A program made the translations under genes and the position numbers. Below the pieces are notes generated by a model. It had not been told where the DNA came from. It ran no database searches and saw only the letters and a list, made by a program, of their open reading frames with translations. Below are positions 1 through 9,050 of a DNA stretch of 64,000 bases, piece by piece. Where the stretch lies: contig NZ_QAOH01000005.1 of assembly GCF_003050785.1 (NCBI RefSeq), positions 186,001 to 250,000 on the forward strand, read 5' to 3'. The number at the start of each line of letters is the position of its first letter. The stretch's first letter is position 1. The DNA is from Celeribacter persicus. Lineage in GTDB: Bacteria; Pseudomonadota; Alphaproteobacteria; Rhodobacterales; Rhodobacteraceae.

Positions 1-3000
1 ATACGGCCTTATGCGTTCGTTGCGCCATCGTCACGGCCAAAATCGCATAGATCGCAGAGAACACCAGCAAAAGCCCCAACAGAAACAGTCCAAACGCTAC
101 GGCAAAGCTCGCAGCGCCGAAAAGCGCGGGCAGGATACCCGGCAGAACCACCGGCCCGATGGTCAGCGCGAACCATAGCACGGTGAACACACTCGCCCCG
201 ATCAACGCCTTACCCACCACACCGCTGCGATTGGGGTGACGCAACCCGCGGCGCAAGGCGGCAATCTGCCGTGCAACATCAAGCTGCATCGCCAGAATGG
301 CGGGCACCATGACCAGAACGATCACCATACCGAAGCCCAAGCCATAGGCCAACGTGATCACTGTCGGCTTGAGGAACTGCGCATCGGCGGAGGTCTCGTA
401 GAGCAGGGGCGCAAGACCCAGAACCGTGGTCAGCGTGGTCAGCATCACGGGCCGCAGCCGGTCCACCGCCGCGTCGATCATCGCGGGAACCAATCCACGA
501 TCATGAGCATATTCATCCACCGTGGACACCAGAACGATGGAGTCGTTGATGATGATCCCGGTCATGCCGATGAGCCCGACGACGGAGAACATCGAGAGAG
601 GCACCTCCCAGAGCGCATGGCCATGGATTGCCCCAATCAATCCGAAGGGAATGACCGACATGACCACCACGGGGCGGGTCCAGCTTGAGAAAATCCACGC
701 AAGCGTCAGGTAGATGCCGAGCAGAACGCCCGAAAGCCCCAGAAACGCATCGGAGAGAAAGCGGTTTTCCTGTTCTGACAGACCGGAAATCCGGTGGGTC
801 ACACCATAGGTCTCGTCGATCTCCGGCAGGATCTCATTGGTGATCTCGTCCTGAATTTCACTGGCGCGCGCGGCATTGTCCTCGCTCAGATCGCCGGTGA
901 CGGAAATGATCCGCAAACCGTTTTCGCGCCGCACGGTCGAGAAACCGGTCGTGCGCGTCACCGTCACGATGTCCGCAAGCGGCACATAGGCGCCCGAAGA
1001 CGTGCGCATCCGGGTCCGGCTAAGAAAATCGGCGGTCAGTTCGTCTTCGGGCAGTTCCACCTGAATCGTCGCGGTGCGAGTGCCCGCCGGATAGGTCGCC
1101 GCCTCGATCCCGCCGAGACGATGGGTCAGCACACTGCCCAGATCGTTGATGTTGAACCCGAGCGCCTCACCCTGTGGTGTCAGTTCGAGGATCAGTTCTT
1201 CCTTGTCATAGGACAGATTGTCCTCAAGCGCCGAAACCTCCGGAAATTGCCCAAGACGCGCCTTGAGCGCCTCTGCCGCGGCCTTGAGTATTTCCGAATT
1301 CGCGCCGTAAAGCTCGACGTCGATTGCATCGCCACCGGGGCCGAACTGCCCGCGCCGGAACGACACGGTCTCGGCGAGAGGATGATTGACCACCTCTTCC
1401 TGAAGATCGCTGACGAAGGCGAAGGAGGAATAGGGCCGCAGATCGGCGTCGATCAGTTCGATTGTGATACCGCCCAGTTGATAATCCTCCTTGGTGCTCG
1501 TCCCCGACAGACCGCGTCCGGCATTCGATCCGATCTGCGCCACCGCATAGGCCAAGGGATTGGTGCCGTATTCCTCTTCGTACCGGGCCGCAACCGCTTC
1601 GGTCGCCCGCTGCAATTCACGCAACATCGCCAGCGTATCGCTGCGCACGGCGCTGGGGGCCATGGCGATATTACCGCTGATCACCGGCTGTTCGGGGGAA
1701 TTGAAGAAGCGCCATTGCACCTGACCCGAAATCAACAGGGAAAGCTGGATCATCAGAAGCAGGATACCTGCGGCCACGACCGGATAACGCAGCCGGATCG
1801 ACCATGTGACCACGGGCCGGAACAACCGTTCTCGGAAAACCCGAAACCCCTTGTCGACCTGGCGCGAGGGCCAGTCGTACCAATGGGTTCTGGCATGTGC
1901 GGCCAGAGAATGGCTCAGGTGGTTGGGCAGGATGATAAAACATTCCATCAGCGAGGCGATCAGCACCACGATCACGGTGAAGGGAATGTCGGAGATCATA
2001 TCCCCGAAACGCCCCGAAATGGCCGTCAGCCCGAGAAAGGCGATCACCGTGGTGATGGTCGAGGAAAACACCGGCGCGAACATCCGTCGCGCGGCATTCT
2101 CGGAGGCCTCGACAGCGCTCTCCCCCAGACGTCTCACACGAAAATCCGCGTGTTCGCCGACGACAATCGCGTCATCGACCACGATGCCCAGCGTGATGAT
2201 CAGCGCGAAAAGAGAGATCATGTTGATCGTGATCCCGACGGCATACATCAGCGCAATCGCCGACAGCATTGCCACAGGAATACCCGCCGCCACCCAGATC
2301 GCGGTGCGCGCGTTCAGGAACAGGAACAGAAGCACCAGAACGAGCCCGAGCCCCATCGCCCCGTTCGAAAGCAGGAGATCGAGCCGCGCCTGAATCGACT
2401 CCGCCCGCGTGCGATAGAGATCGAGCGTCACACCCTCGGGGAGGGTCCCCGCCATCTCGGCGGTGACATCCTCGACAATGCCCTGAATCCCGATTGAATC
2501 GCCCTGATCGGAACGCGCCACCTGCACCGATACCGCCGGGTTGTCACCGACGAAAAACGCCTCATTGCGGTCCACACCTTCGACACGAATCTGCGCCACA
2601 TCGCCAATGGTCAGTTTCGAACCGTCGTCATTGGTTCGCAGGACAATCCCCGCAATATCCGCCGCGCCGCGCTTTTCCACCCCGGCCCGCACACGCGACC
2701 CGCCCGACCCGACATTCCCCGCCGGGCTGGTGTCGGCTTCGGCGGCGATGGCGCTGGCGATCTCGGCCATGGATATATCGTGCTCGATCAGGCTCAGCGT
2801 CGGCACTTCGACGATGGTCTCTGGCGCGGCAACCCCGGAGATCGTGGTCCGCGTCACACCTCTCGCAAACAAACGGGCCACCAGTTCGTCGGCAAACCGC
2901 GCCAGTTGATCGAGCCCCACGGGTCCGGTGATCGCCACATCGGTCACCCTGTCGCTCCAGCCGCCCCATTGCACCACCGGATCGTCGGCCCCCTCGGGCA

Positions 3001-3379
3001 GGTTCGTCACCGTATCGAGCGCGGCGTTCACATCGTCGGCAGCGCGCTGGATGTCCCAACCGGGTTCGAATTCAAGCGTGATATTGCCACGCCCTTCGAT
3101 CGAGGTGGCACTGCTCTCCAACACGCCTTCGACGGCCAGAAGCGTCGGCTCCAGCACCTGCACGATGGCATTGTCCACATCTTCCGGCCCCGCCCCTTCC
3201 CACGGAACAGAGACCCGCACGCTATCGACGACCACATCCGGAAAGAATTGCGAACGCATCTTCGGCAGGGAGGCAAGCCCCGCTGCCAGAAGCAGCACAA
3301 GCACGAGGTTCGCGGCGGTCCGGTGCCGGGTGAAATAGGACAGAAGCCCCTTGGCGTTCATCAGGCTACGTGCGCTCAT
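1..3379 (-). CDS. RND efflux permease (partial, C-terminus beyond window)
   Basis: Inner-membrane proton-driven pump subunit of the RND family (AcrB/MdtB type). The minus-strand frame opens with ATG at 3379 and runs without a stop to the left edge, giving about 1126 residues. The first membrane helix is near residues 20-38. The proton-relay signature VVDDAIVVGE lies in the fourth-helix region, and a second block of helices starts near residue 860. The start is 5 bases after the stop of the adaptor gene, so the two form one operon. No regulator or outer-membrane channel is adjacent in the window. The substrate cannot be read from sequence. The long plus-strand frames across this region are antisense shadows. 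Confidence 0.93.
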   Translation of the reverse strand, partial: MSARSLMNAKGLLSYFTRHRTAANLVLVLLLAAGLASLPKMRSQFFPDVVVDSVRVSVPWEGAGPEDVDNAIVQVLEPTLLAVEGVLESSATSIEGRGNITLEFEPGWDIQRAADDVNAALDTVTNLPEGADDPVVQWGGWSDRVTDVAITGPVGLDQLARFADELVARLFARGVTRTTISGVAAPETIVEVPTLSLIEHDISMAEIASAIAAEADTSPAGNVGSGGSRVRAGVEKRGAADIAGIVLRTNDDGSKLTIGDVAQIRVEGVDRNEAFFVGDNPAVSVQVARSDQGDSIGIQGIVEDVTAEMAGTLPEGVTLDLYRTRAESIQARLDLLLSNGAMGLGLVLVLLFLFLNARTAIWVAAGIPVAMLSAIALMYAVGITINMISLFALIITLGIVVDDAIVVGEHADFRVRRLGESAVEASENAARRMFAPVFSSTITTVIAFLGLTAISGRFGDMISDIPFTVIVVLIASLMECFIILPNHLSHSLAAHARTHWYDWPSRQVDKGFRVFRERLFRPVVTWSIRLRYPVVAAGILLLMIQLSLLISGQVQWRFFNSPEQPVISGNIAMAPSAVRSDTLAMLRELQRATEAVAARYEEEYGTNPLAYAVAQIGSNAGRGLSGTSTKEDYQLGGITIELIDADLRPYSSFAFVSDLQEEVVNHPLAETVSFRRGQFGPGGDAIDVELYGANSEILKAAAEALKARLGQFPEVSALEDNLSYDKEELILELTPQGEALGFNINDLGSVLTHRLGGIEAATYPAGTRTATIQVELPEDELTADFLSRTRMRTSSGAYVPLADIVTVTRTTGFSTVRRENGLRIISVTGDLSEDNAARASEIQDEITNEILPEIDETYGVTHRISGLSEQENRFLSDAFLGLSGVLLGIYLTLAWIFSSWTRPVVVMSVIPFGLIGAIHGHALWEVPLSMFSVVGLIGMTGIIINDSIVLVSTVDEYAHDRGLVPAMIDAAVDRLRPVMLTTLTTVLGLAPLLYETSADAQFLKPTVITLAYGLGFGMVIVLVMVPAILAMQLDVARQIAALRRGLRHPNRSGVVGKALIGASVFTVLWFALTIGPVVLPGILPALFGAASFAVAFGLFLLGLLLVFSAIYAILAVTMAQRTHKAV

Positions 3380-3384
3380 GGGGT

Positions 3385-4842
3385 TCAACTCCCCATCCGT
3401 TGCTCAAGCCGCTCCAGAAGATCGGCGGGCACTTTTTCGGCGGCGAGCTGTTCGAGCACCCGTGTCCGCATCTCCTCCGGCATTTTCGTGTTGTTCGAAA
3501 CGAATTCCAGAAGGGCCGCGCGGCGTTCCTCGCTCAGTTCAATCATCTCCACGCCGCCCCCTGCGGCAGAAGCTTCCGCGCCGTTGACCTTTACCCGGAT
3601 ACCCGCGCCCAGAAGTGGCGTGCGCTCGGTGACGATCTGACGCCCGACAAGCCCCTCCGCCCCGATGATCACATCGTCCCCCTGACGGCGCAGCACCGGC
3701 ACGGCGACCTCTTCGAGACGGCTTTGTTCGGTCACCGCGAGCACGGTGTCATTCCCCGCCACGGCGGTTGCAGGCACAAGCGCAACCCCGGAAAGCTCAG
3801 GTTCCTCAAGCTCGACCGTAACGAAATCGCCAGGCCGAAAACCCGGCGCGGCGTCGAGACGGGCATAGAGCATGCGCCCGCTCTGCCCCTCGGCAACAGC
3901 GGCGCTTTCACGCACCACCTGCCCCTTGGCCGACAGTGCCAGCCCCGCAACATCGAGCGTCACTGTGACTTCCATCTGCGGTAGCACGCCCCGATCCTGC
4001 ACCAGACGGGCATATTGTTCGGTCGAGATGCGGAATGCGACCTCAAGCTCCTGCGGCGCGATCAGCGTCGCGAATTGTTCGTTACTGCTCAAAAGCGTGC
4101 CCAACGCACCGGACACATCGCTCAACACCCCGTCGAAAGCCGCCGTGACGGTCATGTCCTCCAGCGTGCGCCGCACCTCGTCGAGGGCGATTTCCGCGCG
4201 AAGCACTGCGGTTCTCGCACTGTCCACCGCCGCTTCCTTGTCCGCAAGCGACTGGCGTTTGGACAAAACCGACTGCTCCGCCGCCGCATGAGACAGCGCG
4301 GCCTCTTCGAGCGAGGCCGCAGAACCGACACCACGGTCGAACAGCCCCTGCTGACGATCAAGAGCGGCCTTACGCAGATCGAGCTGCGCCCGTGCGGCGG
4401 CGAGATCGTCGGCGGCAATCTCTTTCGCACGCTCGGCTTCACGCAAATCGGCATCGGCCTCCAGAAGATCGGCCTCGGACACGCGCACCGCCGCCTCCGC
4501 ATCCGCCGTGTCGATTTTCAGGATTACCTCACCGGCCTTGACCCCCCCGCCTTCTTCGAAAGCCTCGGACAGCACGACGATCCGCCCTGCCGCCGGCGCA
4601 CGCAACTCAAGGTTTCGGCGCGCAGCAACTTCGCCATAGCTTGTGAGGACAGGAACGATGTGTTGCGGTTGGACCTCGATCACATTGACCGCGAACTGAC
4701 GCTCGCGCGCCTGTGGCGGCATGTTCTCAGTGGCGCGGCGCGCCTCGAACGCGGAACGAACCTTGTAGCCAGCCCCTGCGAGCAGGGCGAGCGTGACAAC
4801 TGTCAGGAAAAGTCCGGTCAGGGAACGGCGGAGAAATCGCAT
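3385..4842 (-). CDS. RND periplasmic adaptor (HlyD/MFP family)
   Basis: A 485-residue membrane-fusion protein that would link the downstream RND permease to an outer-membrane channel. There is one N-terminal membrane anchor (about residues 8-25), then a lipoyl half-motif, a long alpha-helical coiled-coil hairpin rich in Ala, Glu, Asp and Arg (about 125-235), the second lipoyl half and a beta-barrel. The C-terminal extension after about residue 430 contains repeated acidic/basic helix sequence (SEERRAALLEF) and is longer than in typical adaptors. It is first in the operon with the permease, whose ATG follows 5 bases after this stop. Confidence 0.9.
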   Translation of the reverse strand: MRFLRRSLTGLFLTVVTLALLAGAGYKVRSAFEARRATENMPPQARERQFAVNVIEVQPQHIVPVLTSYGEVAARRNLELRAPAAGRIVVLSEAFEEGGGVKAGEVILKIDTADAEAAVRVSEADLLEADADLREAERAKEIAADDLAAARAQLDLRKAALDRQQGLFDRGVGSAASLEEAALSHAAAEQSVLSKRQSLADKEAAVDSARTAVLRAEIALDEVRRTLEDMTVTAAFDGVLSDVSGALGTLLSSNEQFATLIAPQELEVAFRISTEQYARLVQDRGVLPQMEVTVTLDVAGLALSAKGQVVRESAAVAEGQSGRMLYARLDAAPGFRPGDFVTVELEEPELSGVALVPATAVAGNDTVLAVTEQSRLEEVAVPVLRRQGDDVIIGAEGLVGRQIVTERTPLLGAGIRVKVNGAEASAAGGGVEMIELSEERRAALLEFVSNNTKMPEEMRTRVLEQLAAEKVPADLLERLEQRMGS

Positions 4843-4973
4843 GCAGAGAAACCCTTGGCTGGCCTGGCTGTGGTTCGAGAAAGCGGACGAAACCGTCGCA
4901 CCGATGAATGCTCATCATACGGCGGGAATTTGAAAACCCGACGCGCTTTTTTGTCACTTCACAGGATTGTTGG

Positions 4974-5516
4974 TCACTTGCGCCGCTTGTGCTCTTCGAG
5001 CCGCGGGAAGATTTCCACGAAATTACAGGGCCGGTGCCGGTAATCGAGCTGATATTTCAGGATCTCGTTCCAGGCATCCTTGCAGGCTCCCGTGGACCCC
5101 GGCAGCGCAAACAGGTACGTGCCACCTGCAACTCCACCCGTGGCGCGCGACTGAATGGCGGAAGTGCCGATTTTCTGCATGGATACGATGGTAAAGACCG
5201 TGCCAAAGGCGTCGATTTCCTTTTCATAGACATCGCGATGCGCCTCCACGGTCACGTCACGTCCGGTCAGGCCCGTGCCGCCAGTGGAGATCACCACATC
5301 GACATCCTTATCGTCGATCCACGCCTGAAGCGTGTCACGGATCAGCGCCCGGTCGTCGGTGACGATCTTGCGATCTGCAACTTTGTGCCCCGCCTCTTCG
5401 ATCATTTTCACCAAGGTGTCCCCGGATTTATCGTCCTCGAACGTGCGTGTGTCCGAGACCGTCAGCACGGCGATGCGGACGGGAATGAAATCGAGGCTTT
5501 CGTCAATGCGGCTCAT
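4974..5516 (-). CDS. moaB: Molybdenum cofactor biosynthesis protein MoaB
   Basis: A 180-residue member of the MoaB/MogA family, which adenylylates molybdopterin before molybdate insertion. Visible hallmarks are the TVSDTRT start of the fold, the nucleotide-binding STGGTGLTGRDVT loop and FALPGSTGAC near the C-terminus. ATG at 5516 overlaps the stop of the upstream LysE-type gene by 4 bases, so the two are probably translationally coupled. It is physically separate from moaD and moaE, which lie about 15 kb away in the same window. MogA and MoaB cannot be separated with certainty by eye, but the length and motifs fit MoaB. Confidence 0.9.
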   Translation of the reverse strand: MSRIDESLDFIPVRIAVLTVSDTRTFEDDKSGDTLVKMIEEAGHKVADRKIVTDDRALIRDTLQAWIDDKDVDVVISTGGTGLTGRDVTVEAHRDVYEKEIDAFGTVFTIVSMQKIGTSAIQSRATGGVAGGTYLFALPGSTGACKDAWNEILKYQLDYRHRPCNFVEIFPRLEEHKRRK

Positions 5517-6142
5517 GCGCGGCGCTCCGTGGCGAGTTTCAGGGCGAGCAGTCCGAAAACGGATGCGGAGAGGTAACGTAACAGGCGCTCGGCGCGCTGA
5601 CTGCGTGCCAAAACGCCACCAAAACCGACGGCGAACCAGCCTACAGCCGCGTTGATGAAAAACCCGCCCAGTGAAATCACCGCGCCAAAAATCAGGAACT
5701 GGCCGAGTACACTTCCGCGCGTCGGGTCGACGAATTGCGGGATGAAAGCGAGGATGAAGAGGATCACCTTCGGGTTCGAGACATTGACCAGAAAGCCTTC
5801 GCGAAAAGCGCGGGCGGGGGATTTCATCGTCTGACCCGTCGCCCCGACCTCATGCGGGCTGCGCAGCGTGCGGATCGCCAGCCAGACCAGATAAGCGACC
5901 CCGATCCAGCGGATCGTCGAGAAAAGATGCGGGCTGGCGGCGACCAGCGCGCCGAGACCGAGCCCGGCCAGAGTGACATTCACCATCGACCCGGCTGATA
6001 TCCCCGCACTCGCCGCCACGGCGGCCCGCCGGTTGCCCCGCAACCCCTGCGCCAGACAGAACATCATATCCGCCCCCGGCGTCATGTTGAGCGCCAGAGC
6101 GGCAGGCAAAAAAGCCGCGAGCGTCAGCGGATCGACGATCAT
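5513..6142 (-). CDS. LysE family translocator (amino-acid exporter)
   Basis: A 209-residue inner-membrane protein of the LysE/RhtB exporter family with about six hydrophobic helices. The family N-terminus is visible (a LALNMTPGADMMF-like stretch, then GISAGSMVN). The open frame extends upstream to 6661, but family alignment and the ATGA overlap with the glycosylase stop point to ATG at 6142. It sits between the uracil-DNA glycosylase and moaB with 4-base overlaps on both sides, so it is the middle gene of a three-gene operon. The substrate is unknown; amino acids or small metabolites are typical. Confidence 0.9.
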   Translation of the reverse strand: MIVDPLTLAAFLPAALALNMTPGADMMFCLAQGLRGNRRAAVAASAGISAGSMVNVTLAGLGLGALVAASPHLFSTIRWIGVAYLVWLAIRTLRSPHEVGATGQTMKSPARAFREGFLVNVSNPKVILFILAFIPQFVDPTRGSVLGQFLIFGAVISLGGFFINAAVGWFAVGFGGVLARSQRAERLLRYLSASVFGLLALKLATERRA

Positions 6143-6936
6143 GACGCACCTTTCAGCCGGGCCTGAATATCCAGAAGATCGGCCCAGGCGTCGCGTTTCG
6201 CAATCGGATTGCGCAGGAGATAAGCCGGGTGGGTCATCGGCATGGCGGGTTTGCCCAGCACCGTCTGCCAGTTGCCCCTGAGCCGTGTGATCCCGGCCCG
6301 GCCCAGCAAAGCGGTACAGGCCCAGTTGCCCATGAGCACAATCACCTCCGGGTCCGCCAGTTCGATATGGCGAATGAGGAAGGGTTTGAGCATGGCGATC
6401 TCGGCGGGCGTCGGATCGCGGTTCTCGGGCGGACGCCACGGGATCGGGTTGGTGATATAGAGCGCATGCTCGCTGTCGGGTGAATGGCGGTCCAGCCCAA
6501 TGGCCGCGAACATCTTGTCCAGCAACTGCCCGGAGCGTCCGACGAAAGGCTTGCCCTGAATGTCCTCGTCCCGCCCCGGCGCTTCGCCGACGATCATCAC
6601 ACGCGCCTTCGGATTGCCGTCCGAAAACACCAGATTGCGCGCGCCACGCTTGAGATCGCAATAGTCGAAGCCCGCCAGAACCTCGCGCAAGCCCTCCAGA
6701 GAGACGACACTCTTTGCAAGCTGAACGGCGACCTCGACGCCCTCCTCCGTGCGCGAGAGCTTCGACCCCTGATCGACCGGCGCGTCTTTCACGGCCTGCA
6801 CCTTCGCCGGTTTCGGCGCGTGATCCGGCAGCTCATAGCGATTGACCGGCGCATCCATGATGGCCTCGGTCACGCCGAGGTCCACCTGCCACTCCAACAG
6901 AGCGTGCGCCTGCCAATAGTCGATCTGAGTCTCCAT
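6139..6936 (-). CDS. Uracil-DNA glycosylase, family 4/5-like
   Basis: A 265-residue enzyme that removes uracil from DNA as the first step of base-excision repair. Motif A, GEAPGRDED, is at about residues 117-125, PFVGRSGQLLD follows, and motif B, HPAYLLR, is near 236-242. I chose ATG at 6936 over an in-frame TTG at 6945, which has no better ribosome site. The iron-sulphur ligands of family 4 are largely missing: Cys93 is present, but the other three expected positions read Lys, Trp and Met. An extra N-terminal domain of about 80 residues precedes the catalytic part, as in related alphaproteobacteria. The stop overlaps the LysE-type start by 4 bases. Confidence 0.87.
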   Translation of the reverse strand: METQIDYWQAHALLEWQVDLGVTEAIMDAPVNRYELPDHAPKPAKVQAVKDAPVDQGSKLSRTEEGVEVAVQLAKSVVSLEGLREVLAGFDYCDLKRGARNLVFSDGNPKARVMIVGEAPGRDEDIQGKPFVGRSGQLLDKMFAAIGLDRHSPDSEHALYITNPIPWRPPENRDPTPAEIAMLKPFLIRHIELADPEVIVLMGNWACTALLGRAGITRLRGNWQTVLGKPAMPMTHPAYLLRNPIAKRDAWADLLDIQARLKGAS

Positions 6937-6997
6937 GACGACCAAGCTACAGGCCGGACCCGCGAAGGTAAATCACTCGTGAGAACGATAACGCACA

Positions 6998-7026
6998 TTG
7001 CCCGCTCCCGCACAGCTTTCTATAAG
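6998..7026 (+). promoter_or_regulatory. Putative sigma-70-type promoter of pyrB
   Basis: TTGCCC at 6998-7003 and TATAAG at 7021-7026 are separated by 17 bases and lie 29 bases before the pyrB ATG. This is the only good match I see in the 118-bp gap shared with the divergent glycosylase gene. It is a pattern match only; the start site is not measured. Confidence 0.4.
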
Positions 7027-7054
7027 CGGATCAAAGATACCAGAGGGGGGCACC

Positions 7055-8014
7055 ATGGCATTCCGGCAAAAACACCTTTTGGGGATCGAGCCGCTTCACC
7101 CCGAAGAGATCACCACCGTTCTCGACGTGGCCGAACGCTATGTCGATCTGAACCGGCAGTCGGAAAAACACGCCGACGCGCTCAGGGGTCTCACCCAGAT
7201 CAACATGTTCTTCGAGAACTCGACACGCACGCAGTCGTCTTTCGAGTTGGCGGGCAAACGGCTTGGGGCCGATGTGATGAACATGTCGATGCAGGCCAGC
7301 TCGATCAAGAAGGGCGAGACCCTGATCGACACGGCCCTGACACTCAACGCCATGCATCCCGATCTTCTGGTGGTGCGGCATCCGCATTCCGGGGCGGTCG
7401 ATCTTTTGTCGCAAAAGGTCAACTGTGCCGTGCTGAACGCGGGCGATGGCAAGCATGAACACCCGACGCAGGCTTTGCTCGATGCTCTGACAATCCGGCG
7501 CGCCAAGGGGCGGCTCCATCGCCTCAACATCGCAATTTGCGGAGACGTGACCCACTCCCGCGTCGCGCGGTCTAATCTCATGCTTCTGGGCAAGATGGAA
7601 AACCGCGTGCGCCTTGTCGGCCCACCCACTCTGGTGCTTGGGCAGTTCCGCGAATTCGGCTGCGAGATTTACGACGACATGGCCGAAGGGCTGAAAGACG
7701 TCGATGTGGTGATGATGCTGCGGCTTCAGAAAGAGCGGATGGACGGGGGCTTCATCCCGTCTGAGCGTGAATATTTCTATCGCTACGGTTTGGACGCCGA
7801 GAAACTGGCGCACGCAAAACCCGACGCCATCGTCATGCACCCCGGCCCGATGAATCGCGGCGTCGAGATCGACGGCACCATTGCCGACGACATCAACCGC
7901 TCGGTCATTCAGGAACAGGTGGAGATGGGAGTCGCCGTACGCATGGCCGCAATGGATTTGCTGGCGCGCAACCTGCGTGCATCCCGTGAGGCTGAAAAAG
8001 GAGTCATGGTGTGA
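7055..8014 (+). CDS. pyrB: Aspartate carbamoyltransferase catalytic subunit
   Basis: A 319-residue enzyme that condenses carbamoyl phosphate with aspartate, the committed step of pyrimidine synthesis in the cytosol. The carbamoyl-phosphate loop STRT is at residues 56-59 inside [21 protein letters not shown] begins at 136, and HPGPMNRG near 280 is in the aspartate domain. ATG at 7055 follows a strong GAGGGGGG ribosome site; an upstream TTG frame extension is not needed. No pyrI-type regulatory subunit is adjacent. It leads an operon with two small unknown genes and a dihydroorotase-like gene, the arrangement in which a PyrC-like partner is often structural. Confidence 0.96.
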   Translation: MAFRQKHLLGIEPLHPEEITTVLDVAERYVDLNRQSEKHADALRGLTQINMFFENSTRTQSSFELAGKRLGADVMNMSMQASSIKKGETLIDTALTLNAMHPDLLVVRHPHSGAVDLLSQKVNCAVLNAGDGKHEHPTQALLDALTIRRAKGRLHRLNIAICGDVTHSRVARSNLMLLGKMENRVRLVGPPTLVLGQFREFGCEIYDDMAEGLKDVDVVMMLRLQKERMDGGFIPSEREYFYRYGLDAEKLAHAKPDAIVMHPGPMNRGVEIDGTIADDINRSVIQEQVEMGVAVRMAAMDLLARNLRASREAEKGVMV

Positions 8015-8538
8015 ACGATCCGCAAGACATCCCCAAAACCGGCGGGCGCTTCGTCTGGATCCTGTCCTATGACGGGCCGGTGAAGGATTTGAATGCCGAT
8101 CTGATTTCATCTGCGGGATTTGCCGAGGCGCTTGGTCTCTGGACCCCGCCCGACACCGATGCGGTGGAGTGGTTCGATCTTGCGGCGATGAAGGATTATG
8201 GCTTTGCCCGCTATCTCGGTGAGGCCAGCGGGTTCGACATCGGTCAGGATGCGGACAAGCTCGATGCGCTCACCGGCGTCGTGATGATGCTCTATTCGAC
8301 CGGGCTTGACGAAAAGGACACACGGCTGTCCCCCGAGCTGCCCTTCTCCCTGATCGGGCGTTACGGCATGCCGGTCGAATTACCGCCCGTTGTCGGGATC
8401 GACACGGACAGCGCCAGGGGACAATTGCCGCAGGGCAAACCGCCGAAATCCGCCGCACGCATGTCCGGCATGGTCGCCACCGTCGTGCTGATCTTCCTCG
8501 CGCTCTTCGTCGCGGTGTTCGTCTGGATCGGCGGATGA
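8011..8538 (+). CDS. Unknown protein with C-terminal membrane anchor
   Basis: A 175-residue protein I do not recognise. It starts with GTG, whose GTGA overlaps the pyrB stop, so translation is probably coupled. About 145 soluble residues, rich in acidic and aromatic positions, are followed by a basic patch (KPPKSAARM) and one hydrophobic helix at the extreme C-terminus, ending WIGG. That topology suggests a tail-anchored inner-membrane protein with a cytoplasmic domain. Its stop overlaps the next gene by 4 bases. The position between pyrB and the dihydroorotase-like gene is the only hint of function. Confidence 0.85.
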   Translation: MNDPQDIPKTGGRFVWILSYDGPVKDLNADLISSAGFAEALGLWTPPDTDAVEWFDLAAMKDYGFARYLGEASGFDIGQDADKLDALTGVVMMLYSTGLDEKDTRLSPELPFSLIGRYGMPVELPPVVGIDTDSARGQLPQGKPPKSAARMSGMVATVVLIFLALFVAVFVWIGG

Positions 8539-9050
8539 CCGAGGGTTGGGGCGATATCCTCTTCCCCAATGAGCGGGTGCTCTGGCAGGGCCAGCCGGAT
8601 CTACGCATTCAATGGCGCGGCCCCGCCCTGCCCTTTGCTTTCTTCGGGCTGATTTTTGCGGGGTTCGCCCTGTTCTGGATGGTCATGGCCTATCGCTCCG
8701 GCGATTTCTGGCTCTTCGGCCTCATCCATTTCGTCGCGGGGCTTCTGGTCGCGCTTGGCCCCCTTCTGATCGGCCCCTTCATTGCCCGCCGCACCTGGTA
8801 TTCGCTGACCACGCGCCGCGCGTTCTTTGCCAATGACCTGCCCTTTGCGGGCAAAACCCTTTTGGCGCTCGATCTGCGCCCCTCACTCGGCGTCGAGTTC
8901 GATGGCAATGAGCCCGGCACCATCCTGTTTCGCGGACGCGCCGAACCGATCGTCGGAGAGCGGTTCGACAGCACTCCCGCTTTCGCCCAAATCCATGACG
9001 CCCGCACCGTCTACGGGCTGATCCGTGACATCCAGAAAGGCTCAGTATGA
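8535..9050 (+). CDS. Unknown membrane protein, PH-like architecture
   Basis: A 171-residue protein with an N-terminal motif of the form ERVLWQGQPD, two hydrophobic helices (about residues 30-50 and 60-85), and a beta-rich C-terminal part containing YSLTTRRAFF and ALDLRP. This layout resembles bacterial PH-domain membrane proteins, in which a W-x-G-x-P start precedes two helices and a PH fold; that assignment is an inference. It overlaps both neighbours by 4 bases, so it is fixed in the pyrB operon. No catalytic residues are apparent. Confidence 0.85.
   Translation: MTEGWGDILFPNERVLWQGQPDLRIQWRGPALPFAFFGLIFAGFALFWMVMAYRSGDFWLFGLIHFVAGLLVALGPLLIGPFIARRTWYSLTTRRAFFANDLPFAGKTLLALDLRPSLGVEFDGNEPGTILFRGRAEPIVGERFDSTPAFAQIHDARTVYGLIRDIQKGSV

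Noticed and set aside
794-2497. A 567-codon plus-strand frame over the first RND gene
   Set aside because: Same reason: antisense to conserved RND motifs, basic low-complexity product, no ribosome site.
6937-6945. TTG start for the uracil-DNA glycosylase
   Set aside because: ATG at 6936 needs no weak codon and matches relatives; no ribosome site favours TTG.
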